The translations under genes were made by a program, and so were the position numbers. Shown here piece after piece: positions 16,698-25,364 of a stretch of DNA of 56,466 bases. Origin of the DNA: Actinomycetota bacterium (lineage in GTDB: Bacteria; Actinomycetota; UBA4738; HRBIN12). The stretch spans positions 1-56,466 of the forward strand of contig JACQDK010000005.1 in the NCBI GenBank assembly GCA_016201135.1, read 5' to 3'. Each line of letters opens with the position of its first letter. The first letter of the stretch is position 1. A model generated the notes under the pieces. It ran no database searches, had not been told where the DNA came from, and saw nothing but the letters and a program-made list of their open reading frames with translations.

Positions 16698-18806
16698 TCA
16701 GGCACGGAGCAGCTCGATCACCTTGCGGTCGCGGAGGAATGGCTTCGGGACCGCCGGGTCCGGCGAATCGATCTCGCGGGCCAGCCGGTGACCGTCGAAG
16801 ACGCAGTCGGCGACCATCCGCGGGGCCAGGCAGTCACCGATCCGGTAGAGGCCGATGATGCCCTCGCTCCGCAGGGCGTCCGTCCCGAGGTCCTTGAGCT
16901 CGCGATAGAGCGCCTCGTTCGACCGCCGCTGGGTGATGAGCACCACGGCGTCGGCGTCCCATTCGGTCAGGTGCTCCGGATCGAAGACGTGGTAGGAGAC
17001 GGCCCTGCCCGGCTCGATGGACTGGAGCATCGCATGGGTGACGATGTTCACGTGGAGCGAGTGCAGCTTGCGTAGCATGTTCGGAAGCTCCAGCGTGAAC
17101 TTCATGTAGGGAGCGACCTCCCCGAGATGCGTCAGGAGCGTCACCTGCTTGCCCTCGGTGGCCAGCTTCTCGGCGAGCGAGACGCCCATGAAGTAGCCAT
17201 CGTTGTCGAGGATCACGACCCTCTCGCCGGGGATCTCCTTGCCTCCGACCATGATCTGCTCGGGCGTGAGCACGTGCGGCAGGCTCGCATCGGCTCCGGG
17301 GATCGGCTCGCTGGTCGCGCCGTTGAGCCCGTTGGTGGCCCAGTAGGCGCCGGTGGCGATGACGACGATCTCGGCCCCGTACTTGAGCACCGCGTTCGCG
17401 TCCGCCCTGGTGCTGGGGATGAGCTCCACGTTCTTGAGCTTGTCGATCTGGATCTTGCGGTAGTTGACGACCCGCGCCCACTCGCCGAGTCCGGGCAGCA
17501 GCGGGATCCAGCGCATGATCCCGCCCATCTCCTTCTCGGCTTCCAGCAGGTGAACGCGGCGCATCCCACGCTTGCCGAGGATCATCGCGCACTCCATCCC
17601 CGCGGGACCTGCGCCCACGACGAGCACGTCGTTGTCGGCGTTCTCGGCCTTCGTGAACTTCTCCGGGTGCCAGCCGCGGCGGTACTCCTCCATGAAGGTC
17701 GCGTTCTGCGTGCAGACGGCGGGCGGGCCGCCGATCTCCCAGCGCGAGACGCAGATGTTGCACCCGATGCACTCGCGGATGTCGTCGTACCGGCCCTCCG
17801 AGATCTTGGTGGGCAGGAACGGGTCCGAGATGGAGGGCCGGCAGGCGCCGATGATGTCGAGCTTGCCGGAGCGGATCGCCTCGGCCATCACGTCGGCGCT
17901 CGTGAACCGCCCGACGCCCACGACCGGCTTCTTCGTGACCTGCTTAACGCGTCCCTGCCAGGGCAGCTGGCGGCCCGACTCGTAGAAGCGGGAGGGGGTC
18001 GCGTCCTCGCCCCACTCGGAGATGCCAGAGACGTTCACGTCCCACAGGTCGACGAGGTTGTCGACGAGCTCGACGAAGGGCAACGCGTCGCGCTCGAGCT
18101 GGGTCCCGATCTCGCCCATGAACATGTCGGTCGAGATGCGCACTGCGATGGCGCAGTCGTCTCCGACGGCCTCCCGCACCTGCTCGATGGTCTCGCGCCA
18201 GAACCGGGCCCGATTCTCGAACGAGCCGCCGTACTCGTCGGTGCGCTTGTTGTAGAAGGGCGTCAGGAACTGCTGTGGCAGGTATGAGTGGGAGCCGTAC
18301 ACGTAGACGATGTCGAAGCCGGCGGACCGGGCCCGCCTGGCGGCCGCGACGTAGAAGCCCTGCACCTCACGGATGTCGTCCTTGTCCATCTCCTTCGGGT
18401 AGGTGAGGTGCTCGAAGTCGCTCGGCAGCTGCGAGGGAGCGCGGGGGACGCATCGCGACTCCATGCAGGGAGCGTGCGCGCCTCCGTACCACAGCTCCAC
18501 GCCTGCGAGAGCGCCGTGCTCGTGGAGCTTGTCGCACATGAGCGAGAGGTTGCGGACGTCGTCCTCGTCCCACAGCCGTGCCGAGATGCGCATCGTGTCG
18601 TCGCTCTCCGGGTGGATCGAGCAGTACTCGGTGCAGGAGGCGCCCCAACCGCCCTCGGCCCTCATCGCGCGGTTCCAGGCCTGGGCGTTCGGCTTCTCCG
18701 ACCCTGCTCCGTTGCAGTGGGGGACCTGGTAGAAGCGATTCCTGAGGGTCTTCGGACCGATCCGGATAGGCTCGAAGAGGACGTCGTGCTTCGGATCTCG
18801 TGCCAT
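16698..18806 (-). CDS. tmd: Trimethylamine dehydrogenase
   Basis: 702 residues from ATG 18806 (GGAGGTGAC upstream). Alignment from memory with the Methylophilus enzyme is gap-free through the barrel, our numbering being plus one. Cys31 is the 6-S-cysteinyl-FMN residue (FYQVPHCNGAG); CIGCNICVSRWEIGGPPAVC gives the four [4Fe-4S] cysteines; VVGAGPAGMECAM near 398 is the ADP-binding fold. The aromatic bowl is intact (Tyr61, Trp265, Trp356). Tyr61, Ser75 and Trp106 match trimethylamine dehydrogenase rather than dimethylamine dehydrogenase, which has Gln, Thr and Phe. It should convert trimethylamine to dimethylamine and formaldehyde, passing electrons to the EtfAB encoded just downstream. The C-terminus is about 27 residues shorter than the reference. 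Confidence 0.9.
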   Translation of the reverse strand: MARDPKHDVLFEPIRIGPKTLRNRFYQVPHCNGAGSEKPNAQAWNRAMRAEGGWGASCTEYCSIHPESDDTMRISARLWDEDDVRNLSLMCDKLHEHGALAGVELWYGGAHAPCMESRCVPRAPSQLPSDFEHLTYPKEMDKDDIREVQGFYVAAARRARSAGFDIVYVYGSHSYLPQQFLTPFYNKRTDEYGGSFENRARFWRETIEQVREAVGDDCAIAVRISTDMFMGEIGTQLERDALPFVELVDNLVDLWDVNVSGISEWGEDATPSRFYESGRQLPWQGRVKQVTKKPVVGVGRFTSADVMAEAIRSGKLDIIGACRPSISDPFLPTKISEGRYDDIRECIGCNICVSRWEIGGPPAVCTQNATFMEEYRRGWHPEKFTKAENADNDVLVVGAGPAGMECAMILGKRGMRRVHLLEAEKEMGGIMRWIPLLPGLGEWARVVNYRKIQIDKLKNVELIPSTRADANAVLKYGAEIVVIATGAYWATNGLNGATSEPIPGADASLPHVLTPEQIMVGGKEIPGERVVILDNDGYFMGVSLAEKLATEGKQVTLLTHLGEVAPYMKFTLELPNMLRKLHSLHVNIVTHAMLQSIEPGRAVSYHVFDPEHLTEWDADAVVLITQRRSNEALYRELKDLGTDALRSEGIIGLYRIGDCLAPRMVADCVFDGHRLAREIDSPDPAVPKPFLRDRKVIELLRA

Positions 18807-18944
18807 GAGTCACCTCCGGCAGCTTCTCCTGCCCGCTGGCCCGCCCCTTCGCTCCGGGGATGTGGGCGATGCTAGGCACCGAGGGATGGGTCCGTAGGGA
18901 CCAAGGTCCTCTCGTCGAGGGGTCCATCGACCCTGGCAGGGCCC

Positions 18945-19808
18945 CTACGCTTCGAGGTCCGGCAGATCCGACAGCCAGGGCGTGCGGTAGCCCGTCTCGT
19001 CCCACATGACCGGGAAGAACGACTCGTCGAGCGAAAGGTCCCCGCGCCGGCGGTAGCGGGAATAGATCAGGTCGGCGTTGTGCTCGTGGAATCGCGCCTG
19101 CACCGGGAGCATGTGCGACACGAGCGCCATGCGCGCCACGGAGGCGTTGGCGTTCGGCTCCGAGCCGTGCCAGGTGAGGTTGTGGTGGAACGAACCCCCA
19201 CCGGCCTTCACGACCACGGGCACCACCTCGACCGGGTCGCCGGGGTGTGCGGCGGCGCGGACGCCGGCCATCCAGTCATCCGGCGCGTGGAACTGGGAGC
19301 GCGCGGGCGGGGACTTCGGCCAGAGGTGCGAACCCCGAACGTAGGCGATCGGGCCGGCGTCGGCCGCGGTGTCGTGCAGCGAGATCCAGCAGGTGGTCAT
19401 CTCGGGCGGCACGAGGTAGTCGGCGTACGAGCCGTCCTGATGGAACCCGATCGCCTTGGTCCCCGGCGGCTTCCACAGCACGTTGTCCTGGAGGATCCGC
19501 ACTCCGCGGTAGCCCATCAGCTGCGCCGCAAGCCTTCCCGTGCGTGCCGAGAGCACCTGCGCGGCTATCAGGTTGTCGGAGCGCCAGCCGTTGCAGATCT
19601 GGCGGGTCCGGTCGTCGGGGTCCCGGCCCTTGACCCAGTTCACCTCGTCGGGCTTGATCCCCGTCTCGTACTCGCCGTCGAACAGACGCAGGTACCGCTC
19701 ACGGAGCCGGTCGAGCGCCTTCTCCGGGACGAGCCCCTCCTCGACGATCAGGAAGCCGTCGCGGTGGAAGGATCCCACCTGCTCCTCTGTGAACCGCTCG
19801 ATCGTCAT
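18945..19808 (-). CDS. Phytanoyl-CoA dioxygenase (PhyH) family Fe(II)/2-oxoglutarate-type oxygenase
   Basis: 287 residues from ATG 19808; a long upstream extension in the same frame is only the neighbouring gene out of frame. It starts FTEEQVGSFHRDGFLIVEEGL, typical of PhyH proteins. The iron triad is visible as H-x-D in GFHQDGSYADYL near residue 124 and a distal His in LTWHGSEPN near 213. Such enzymes hydroxylate or oxidatively demethylate small molecules using oxygen and 2-oxoglutarate. It lies eight bases after the DUF1989-GcvT gene and 138 bases before trimethylamine dehydrogenase. A role in demethylating a quaternary or secondary amine in this operon is plausible but unproven. Confidence 0.8.
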   Translation of the reverse strand: MTIERFTEEQVGSFHRDGFLIVEEGLVPEKALDRLRERYLRLFDGEYETGIKPDEVNWVKGRDPDDRTRQICNGWRSDNLIAAQVLSARTGRLAAQLMGYRGVRILQDNVLWKPPGTKAIGFHQDGSYADYLVPPEMTTCWISLHDTAADAGPIAYVRGSHLWPKSPPARSQFHAPDDWMAGVRAAAHPGDPVEVVPVVVKAGGGSFHHNLTWHGSEPNANASVARMALVSHMLPVQARFHEHNADLIYSRYRRRGDLSLDESFFPVMWDETGYRTPWLSDLPDLEA

Positions 19809-19816
19809 CGCCCTAC

Positions 19817-22153
19817 CTAGGAGCGCGGCCGGGTCTTCTCGGGGTCGTAGAACGGGAAGCGCTCCACGGTGGCGGCGATCCGCTTCTGGAGGCCGTCCAG
19901 CTTCCCGACCTCGAGCCCGGTGCCGAGCCCCGAGAACCGCACGGCGACGCGGGCGAGGGCGATCGTCTCGTTCAGCACGGGGGAGAGGGTGCCGCTGGTG
20001 ACGACGCCGACCTCCTGACGGCCAACGAAGACCGGATCGCCGTGGCCCGCCGGCTCGTTCCCCTCGAGCACAAGCCCGACGAGCCTGCGCTGCGGGTGGG
20101 CGGCGCGCTCGAGGAGCGCCTCGCGCCCGACGAAGTCCTCCTCGTTCTTGAGGTTCACCGCGAACCCGATGCCGGCCTCGAGCGGGTCGACGGACTGGTC
20201 GAACTCGTTGCCGGAGACCACGAGTCCCGCCTCGATGCGCACGATGTCGAGGGCATCCAGACCGAACGGCTTCAGCCCGCGAGGCTCCCCGGCGGCCCAG
20301 ATCGCGTCCCACACCGCCTCGCCGTCGCTCGGGTGGCACCACACCTCGTAGCCGAGCTCACCCGTGTACCCCGTGCGCGAGACGACGATAGGGATGCCGT
20401 CGGGCCTCTCCACCCGTCCCACCAGGAACCGGAACCAGCCGAGCTCCGGCAGCGAGGGCTGGGTGGGCGGGGTCCAGACCACCTGCTGCATGATCTCCCT
20501 GCTGTTCGGACCCTGCACGGCCAGGTTGTGCAGCTGGTCGCTGGAGGGCTTCACCCACACCCGCAGGCCCAGGCGCTCGGCCTGCTCCTTCAGCCACACC
20601 CCGTCGTAGTCGGCGCCGCCGATGAACCGGAAGTTGTCCCGGCCGAGCCGGAACACGGTCGCGTCGTCGATCATGCCGCCGGTCTCGTTGCACATCGCGG
20701 TGTACGTGACCTGGCCGACCGAGATCCGGCGGGCGTCGCGGGTGATGGTCGCCTGGATCAGGTCTTCGGCGTCGGGGCCGAGGACCTCGAACTTCCGCAG
20801 CGGCGAAAGATCCATGATCGCCGCCTGCTCGCGGCAGGCCCAGTACTCCGCGATCGCACCCTCGTTGTTGAAGTGCGAGGGCAGCCAGTAGCCGGAGTAC
20901 TCGGTGAAGTTGCGCGTGAGGGGTTCCGTCCTCGTGTGGAAGGCGGTCTTCTTGGTGAGCACCGGCCGGGCCTCCGGTGTGACGCGGTGGGCTATGGCGA
21001 CGCTGAAGCGCTCCTGCGGCGAGTACACGCGCACGTGCACATCGGTCGGGTCCCAGGCGTTCGCTGGGTCGATGTCGTCGGGGCACGCCGAGGACGCGCA
21101 GACGAGATCGGTCATGGCCCGCAGCAGGACGTAGTCGCCGGGCCTGGACCACGGCTCGTCGGAGACCAGGACGTTGTCCGCCGTGAACGCCGTGTTGAAG
21201 AAGAAGTTCAGCGCCGGCCAGCCCTTGCGCGCCGCGATCGCGTAGGACTCGATCTGCTCGTTGAAGTTGTCGGTGCAGTTGACGTGGCCGGGGTACCCCA
21301 TGTCCTCGTAGTACTTCGCGTTGCAGGCCAGTGCGAACGTGTCGTGCCGGCCGACGGTGTCGCGGACGACCTCGACGAGCGCCTCCAGGTCCGCGTCGTA
21401 GAACTTCCCAGAGAGCCCCGGGGTCGGGTAGGCGTTGCCCATGAGGGTGCGCGTTACCGTGGCGTCGAGGCCTCGTTCGATCCCGTCCTCGAGCTTGCGC
21501 CGGTGGAACGCGAGGAAGTCGGAGCACTGCCGGCCCTCGACGTCGATGACCTGGATGAACTCGCCCGCCTTGACCTCGTAGCTGCGGGCGGTGGCGTGAT
21601 CGATGCGGAAGTCGAGTCGCGGCTCCGCGAGCGGGGGAGGGAGCTCCATGTCCTCATGGGTGCGCGGCACCGTCCGGCGAACCTCCACCACGAGGTCCGA
21701 AGGCGGCGGGGCCCCGTCGACCACGCGCCCGGCCGGGGCCGCCACCACGACGATCACGGGGCGACCGGCCACGAACGGATGGGACGACCCCGGGGGAGAC
21801 CACTCGCCGAAGAGCCGGACCGCCATGGCCTCGGTCGGGTTCAGCCCCCGCGAGGCCAGGTCCTGGACCACCTCCCCGGCGCCACCCGCGAGCGAGGCCA
21901 CCAGCGCGCGAAGGACCGTGGCCGGCGCGTCGGCCCGGACCCCGAGCGCGTCCGCCGCGTCCTGGCCGTCGGGAGAGAGCGCGGTGACCTCCGCCGCCTG
22001 CCCGCCGTCGAGATCGATCACGGTCAGGCGATCGTCGGGGGACAGGGGAAGGACCGTGGCGCCGCCGGGTCGCACCCAGTACCGCTCGAGGTACGGATCG
22101 GGCGGGCGCATGCCCGCTATCAGGAGCTTGCGGCCGCTCGCCTCGATCGTCAT
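19817..22153 (-). CDS. DUF1989-GcvT fusion protein, folate-dependent methylated-amine demethylase candidate
   Basis: 778 residues. Residues 1-175 are a poorly recognisable N-terminal region. Residues 185-370 form a DUF1989 (urea-carboxylase-associated) domain, with KAGEFIQVIDVEGRQCSDFL and CNAKYYEDMGYPGHVNCTDN. From about residue 410 to the end is a full aminomethyltransferase domain (AAIMDLSPLRKFEVLG, VQGPNSREIMQQ, SRTGYTGELGYEVWCHP). DUF1989 proteins are linked to urea and amine nitrogen metabolism without a clear activity, and the GcvT part binds tetrahydrofolate and accepts a C1 unit. The gene starts three bases after the acyl-CoA-dehydrogenase-like gene, so the two are translationally coupled. 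It could process a methylated amine downstream or upstream of trimethylamine. Confidence 0.75.
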   Translation of the reverse strand: MTIEASGRKLLIAGMRPPDPYLERYWVRPGGATVLPLSPDDRLTVIDLDGGQAAEVTALSPDGQDAADALGVRADAPATVLRALVASLAGGAGEVVQDLASRGLNPTEAMAVRLFGEWSPPGSSHPFVAGRPVIVVVAAPAGRVVDGAPPPSDLVVEVRRTVPRTHEDMELPPPLAEPRLDFRIDHATARSYEVKAGEFIQVIDVEGRQCSDFLAFHRRKLEDGIERGLDATVTRTLMGNAYPTPGLSGKFYDADLEALVEVVRDTVGRHDTFALACNAKYYEDMGYPGHVNCTDNFNEQIESYAIAARKGWPALNFFFNTAFTADNVLVSDEPWSRPGDYVLLRAMTDLVCASSACPDDIDPANAWDPTDVHVRVYSPQERFSVAIAHRVTPEARPVLTKKTAFHTRTEPLTRNFTEYSGYWLPSHFNNEGAIAEYWACREQAAIMDLSPLRKFEVLGPDAEDLIQATITRDARRISVGQVTYTAMCNETGGMIDDATVFRLGRDNFRFIGGADYDGVWLKEQAERLGLRVWVKPSSDQLHNLAVQGPNSREIMQQVVWTPPTQPSLPELGWFRFLVGRVERPDGIPIVVSRTGYTGELGYEVWCHPSDGEAVWDAIWAAGEPRGLKPFGLDALDIVRIEAGLVVSGNEFDQSVDPLEAGIGFAVNLKNEEDFVGREALLERAAHPQRRLVGLVLEGNEPAGHGDPVFVGRQEVGVVTSGTLSPVLNETIALARVAVRFSGLGTGLEVGKLDGLQKRIAATVERFPFYDPEKTRPRS

Positions 22154-22156
22154 CGG

Positions 22157-23563
22157 CTATCCCTTGCCCGCGGATTCCTTGAGCTCGTCCGCGGAAGCCT
22201 GCGACACGAGCTGCTCCGCCAGCTCACGCTTGCCCTTCGCGTCGAGCTTCTTGACCTCGTTCTCGACCGCTCGGCGGTTGTAGGCCTGGTTCCAGTAGTC
22301 GAGCGAGTCGAAGCCGAGAAGGACCGCCTTGCCGACGAACTGGCGGAGCACCTCGTTCGTGGGGCCCATGACCCAGCCCGCCTTCGCGTCGCGCAGGTAT
22401 CGCTCGAGCTCCATGTCGCGCTTGTAGCCGGAACCGCCGCACGCGTGCAGCATCTTGTCCACCACGTGCGCGACGTTCTTCGCGGCTTCGAACTTGATCT
22501 GCCATGCCCAGTGAAGGAAGTCCGCCCGCGCGAACTCGCCCGGGGCCAGGACCTTGGTGTTGTCGTCCGTGACCCCGTCCATCGCCTGTGCGACCGACAG
22601 GACGAAGAGACGGCAGGCGTTCGTGTCCATCAGGGCCTCGCCGACGTAGTCCTGGATCGTGGGGTAGTCGGCGACGCGAAGGCCCACGTCGACGTGCTTC
22701 TTCTTGGTGGTGTGGCGCTTCGCGATGTCGATCGCGCCGAGCGCGAGGCCATTCCACACCGAGGACGACCCCACCAGGAACCACGGGTCGACCGACTCGT
22801 CGTTCGAGGCGGCGCCGTCGCCTTCGGGCCCGACGAGCTGGGTGGTGGGGACCTCCACGCCGGGAACCTCGAGCGGGCCGGACTGGTTGCCGCGGAGCCC
22901 GAGCGCGTCCCAGAGCGAGGGCTGGGCCTGAACGTGCTCGCCGTCGATCACGAAGACCGACAGGTCGTCGTACCCGGAGAACTCGGGGCTGGTCGTCTGC
23001 ACTACGTAGAAGTCGGCGAAGCCCGCCGACGTCGTCCACGAGGCCTTCTTGCGGACCTTGTAAGCGTTCTCCGTACGGTCGGCGCCGGAGGAGACGGGGT
23101 ACCAGAAGTGGGAGCCGGTCTCGGGGTCGGAGTAGGAGAGCGTGCCGATCGTCTTGCCGGCCGCGAGCGGCCGGATGTACCTGTCGACCAGCGCCGGCGT
23201 GGCGCGCAGCAGGATCGCGTTCACGGCCCCGATGTGCATCACGTAGCACATCGCGGTGGAGGCGCATCCGTACCGCGCGATCGTCTCGCAGACCATCGAG
23301 TACGCGACGTGGCTCTCGCCGAGGCCGCCGTACTCCTCGGGCACCGTGAGCGCGAGGAAGCCGTGCTCTCCCAGTATCTCCAGGTTCTGCCGGGGGAACA
23401 TGAGCTCGTCGTCGAAGCGCTTGGAGTTCGCGCGTAGCTCCTTCTCGCAGAGGTCGATCAGCTTCGCGCGGAGCTCCTTCTGGCGCTCGGTGTAGACCCA
23501 CTCGGGGTCCCACTCGTAGCCCATCCCCCAGAACGGCTCGGAACCCCACATCTTGTCGCCCAT
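22157..23563 (-). CDS. Acyl-CoA dehydrogenase-fold flavoprotein lacking the usual catalytic glutamate
   Basis: 468 residues from ATG 23563 with a GGAGGA ribosome binding site. The three-domain acyl-CoA dehydrogenase fold is clear: GFLALTVPEEYGGLGES near residue 70, TLSYSDPETGSHF (flavin-binding loop) near 140, and the C-terminal helical domain with HACGGSGYKRDMELERYLRDA. At the place where medium-chain enzymes have the catalytic base in Y-E-G-T, this protein has VMGPTNEV, so that base is missing. It may use another residue or may not act on acyl-CoA. Its location in an ETF-containing operon suggests electrons go to the same EtfAB. The substrate is unknown. Confidence 0.8.
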   Translation of the reverse strand: MGDKMWGSEPFWGMGYEWDPEWVYTERQKELRAKLIDLCEKELRANSKRFDDELMFPRQNLEILGEHGFLALTVPEEYGGLGESHVAYSMVCETIARYGCASTAMCYVMHIGAVNAILLRATPALVDRYIRPLAAGKTIGTLSYSDPETGSHFWYPVSSGADRTENAYKVRKKASWTTSAGFADFYVVQTTSPEFSGYDDLSVFVIDGEHVQAQPSLWDALGLRGNQSGPLEVPGVEVPTTQLVGPEGDGAASNDESVDPWFLVGSSSVWNGLALGAIDIAKRHTTKKKHVDVGLRVADYPTIQDYVGEALMDTNACRLFVLSVAQAMDGVTDDNTKVLAPGEFARADFLHWAWQIKFEAAKNVAHVVDKMLHACGGSGYKRDMELERYLRDAKAGWVMGPTNEVLRQFVGKAVLLGFDSLDYWNQAYNRRAVENEVKKLDAKGKRELAEQLVSQASADELKESAGKG

Positions 23564-23697
23564 ATGTCCTCCAGGAGGTCGTTCTTCCCGCGGATGGTAC
23601 CGCCACCCGCCCCGATGACGCCGGGGCCGGCGGGTTCGTCCCGCCGGCCCCGGGCGCAGCTTCCCCGTGCCTCGTACCTTCGCGTCTCGACCCCGGA

Positions 23698-25212
23698 TCA
23701 GCCGGAGACGGTCTCCTCCCGCAGCAGCTCCATCTGAGCCGCGCTCGGCATGGTCGGCACGTCGCGATCGCGGAAGGTGATCTTCGCCTTGTCCTCCACC
23801 GCGCGGCGGTAGAAGAACAGCAGCACCGCCACGACCAGGACGCCGACCGACATGAAGAAGGGACCACCGCTCGCCGAGTACCCGCCGATCGTCGCGGCGA
23901 GTCCTCTCTGGGTGAGACCCCAGACGACCAGGAACATGTTGAACGCCGCCAGGACCGCGGCGATCGGGGTCCAGATCTTGGCGACCTTGATCGGGCGCGG
24001 CCAGTTCGGCCGGTCCCTGCGCAGCAGCAGGAACGCCGTGAGCGCAAGGACGTGGGCGAAGACGTAGCCGAGGTTGGACAGGTACAGGATCGCCAGGTTG
24101 TTCGCGACGAACAGGATCAGCAGCGTGTTCACCACCAGGTCGACGGTCATCGCCCGGGCGGGCACGTGGTGCTTGTTCAGGTGGTGGAGCCACCTGATGC
24201 TCATGTCGTCGCGCGCGATGCCGTACAGCGCTCGTCCGCCGTCGGCCGTGGCCGAGTTCATCGAGAGCAGCAGGCTCGCGATCAGGCAGATCAGCGCGAT
24301 GCTGCCCAGCCCGCTGCCGGCGATCTTCTTGAACGCCTCCACGTAGAAAGGCCCGTAGTCGCCGTTGATCCCGACGACGCCGCCCAGCCCGATCGGCAGG
24401 AGCACGTAGACCAATAGGGAGAACACCGCGGCCGACCGGAGCGCGAGTGTGGTGTCGCGCTTCGTGTCGTGGTACTCGGGCGCGAAGCTCGCGCACACCT
24501 CGATGCCGTAGGCGGACCAGCACATGATGAACAGCCACATGATGGCCACCGAGAGCTTGCTGTAGCCCGGAACGGCCGTGTACGTGAGGTTCCCGCTCTG
24601 CCAGTGCCCGGTCAGGTAGGGCATGATGATGAAGACCACGAGCGGCACCATGAGCAGGGCGCCGGTGACGTAGCCGACCCGCAGCGAGGGCTTGACCCCG
24701 AAGACGTTGAACAGCCAGACCGCGAGGATCAGGCCGATCCCGATCAGCTGCGGCAGGCCGACGGAGACGAGACCCGTGCTGAAGTAGCCGGAGACGCCGT
24801 CCGCGCCCGCCGCCCCGCCGAACCTCGCGCTCGGGAACCACTGGGCGGTGATCAGACCGCCGATCAGGTTGCCGAACAGCGAGAGCACGACCGACCAGCC
24901 GATCCAGTAGCCGAACGCCGCGATCGGCCCGAAAAGGTTGAAGTACTTCCGCCAGCCCTCGTAGGCGTAGATCGCGATGCCGCCGGGCTTGTCCGGGAAC
25001 ATCGCCGCCGTCTCGGAGTAGATCCAGTTCTGGAGCAGCCCGACGACGGCGGAGATGCCCCACAGGATGACGGAGCCGAGCGCGCCGACCGTGGCCAGGG
25101 AGAAACCCAGCGAGCTGATGAGGAAGCCCGGGTTGGCGAGCGCGATCACGAACCCGTCGTACCAGTGCATCGACTTGAGGAGCTGCCTCTCCTCGATGAC
25201 CGCTTCAGCCAC
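23698..25212 (-). CDS. APC-family amino acid/amine permease
   Basis: 504 residues from GTG 25212, chosen because CGAAGGGG lies just upstream; a frame open to 25263 lacks such a site. About twelve hydrophobic segments alternate with short loops. The first, after MHWYDGFVIALANPGF, carries the substrate-binding region typical of the amino acid-polyamine-organocation superfamily. It is the first gene of the minus-strand amine operon, 134 bases ahead of the acyl-CoA-dehydrogenase-like gene, and has its own promoter at 25254-25283. It probably imports the substrate of this operon (a methylated amine or amino-acid derivative), which cannot be told from sequence. Confidence 0.85.
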   Translation of the reverse strand: MAEAVIEERQLLKSMHWYDGFVIALANPGFLISSLGFSLATVGALGSVILWGISAVVGLLQNWIYSETAAMFPDKPGGIAIYAYEGWRKYFNLFGPIAAFGYWIGWSVVLSLFGNLIGGLITAQWFPSARFGGAAGADGVSGYFSTGLVSVGLPQLIGIGLILAVWLFNVFGVKPSLRVGYVTGALLMVPLVVFIIMPYLTGHWQSGNLTYTAVPGYSKLSVAIMWLFIMCWSAYGIEVCASFAPEYHDTKRDTTLALRSAAVFSLLVYVLLPIGLGGVVGINGDYGPFYVEAFKKIAGSGLGSIALICLIASLLLSMNSATADGGRALYGIARDDMSIRWLHHLNKHHVPARAMTVDLVVNTLLILFVANNLAILYLSNLGYVFAHVLALTAFLLLRRDRPNWPRPIKVAKIWTPIAAVLAAFNMFLVVWGLTQRGLAATIGGYSASGGPFFMSVGVLVVAVLLFFYRRAVEDKAKITFRDRDVPTMPSAAQMELLREETVSG

Positions 25213-25253
25213 TCGACACCCCTTCGAAGAACGACCCCCAGCCGTGACGGGCC

Positions 25254-25283
25254 GGTATAGCACGAAGCACCCGGCGCGTTCAA
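25254..25283 (-). promoter_or_regulatory. Sigma70-type promoter of the trimethylamine operon
   Basis: Read on the minus strand: TTGAAC (25283-25278), an 18-base spacer and TATACC (25259-25254). Transcription would start near 25247, leaving a leader of about 35 bases before the permease GTG. The -35 and -10 boxes each match five and five of six consensus bases. It is the only good promoter upstream of nine minus-strand genes. Confidence 0.6.
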
Positions 25284-25352
25284 TGGGAACTCCGTACAGG
25301 TTGTGCAGCAGCGGAACGCGCCCCGCGAGCTCCGGATCCAGATCCTCGGGCG

Positions 25353-25358
25353 TAGAAT
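25353..25358 (+). promoter_or_regulatory. -10 box (TAGAAT) for a probably leaderless transcript
   Basis: TAGAAT ends six bases before the GTG at 25365, so transcription should begin at or next to the start codon. No Shine-Dalgarno precedes that GTG, in keeping with a leaderless mRNA, which is common in actinobacteria. No clear -35 is visible. Confidence 0.45.
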
Positions 25359-25364
25359 TAATGG

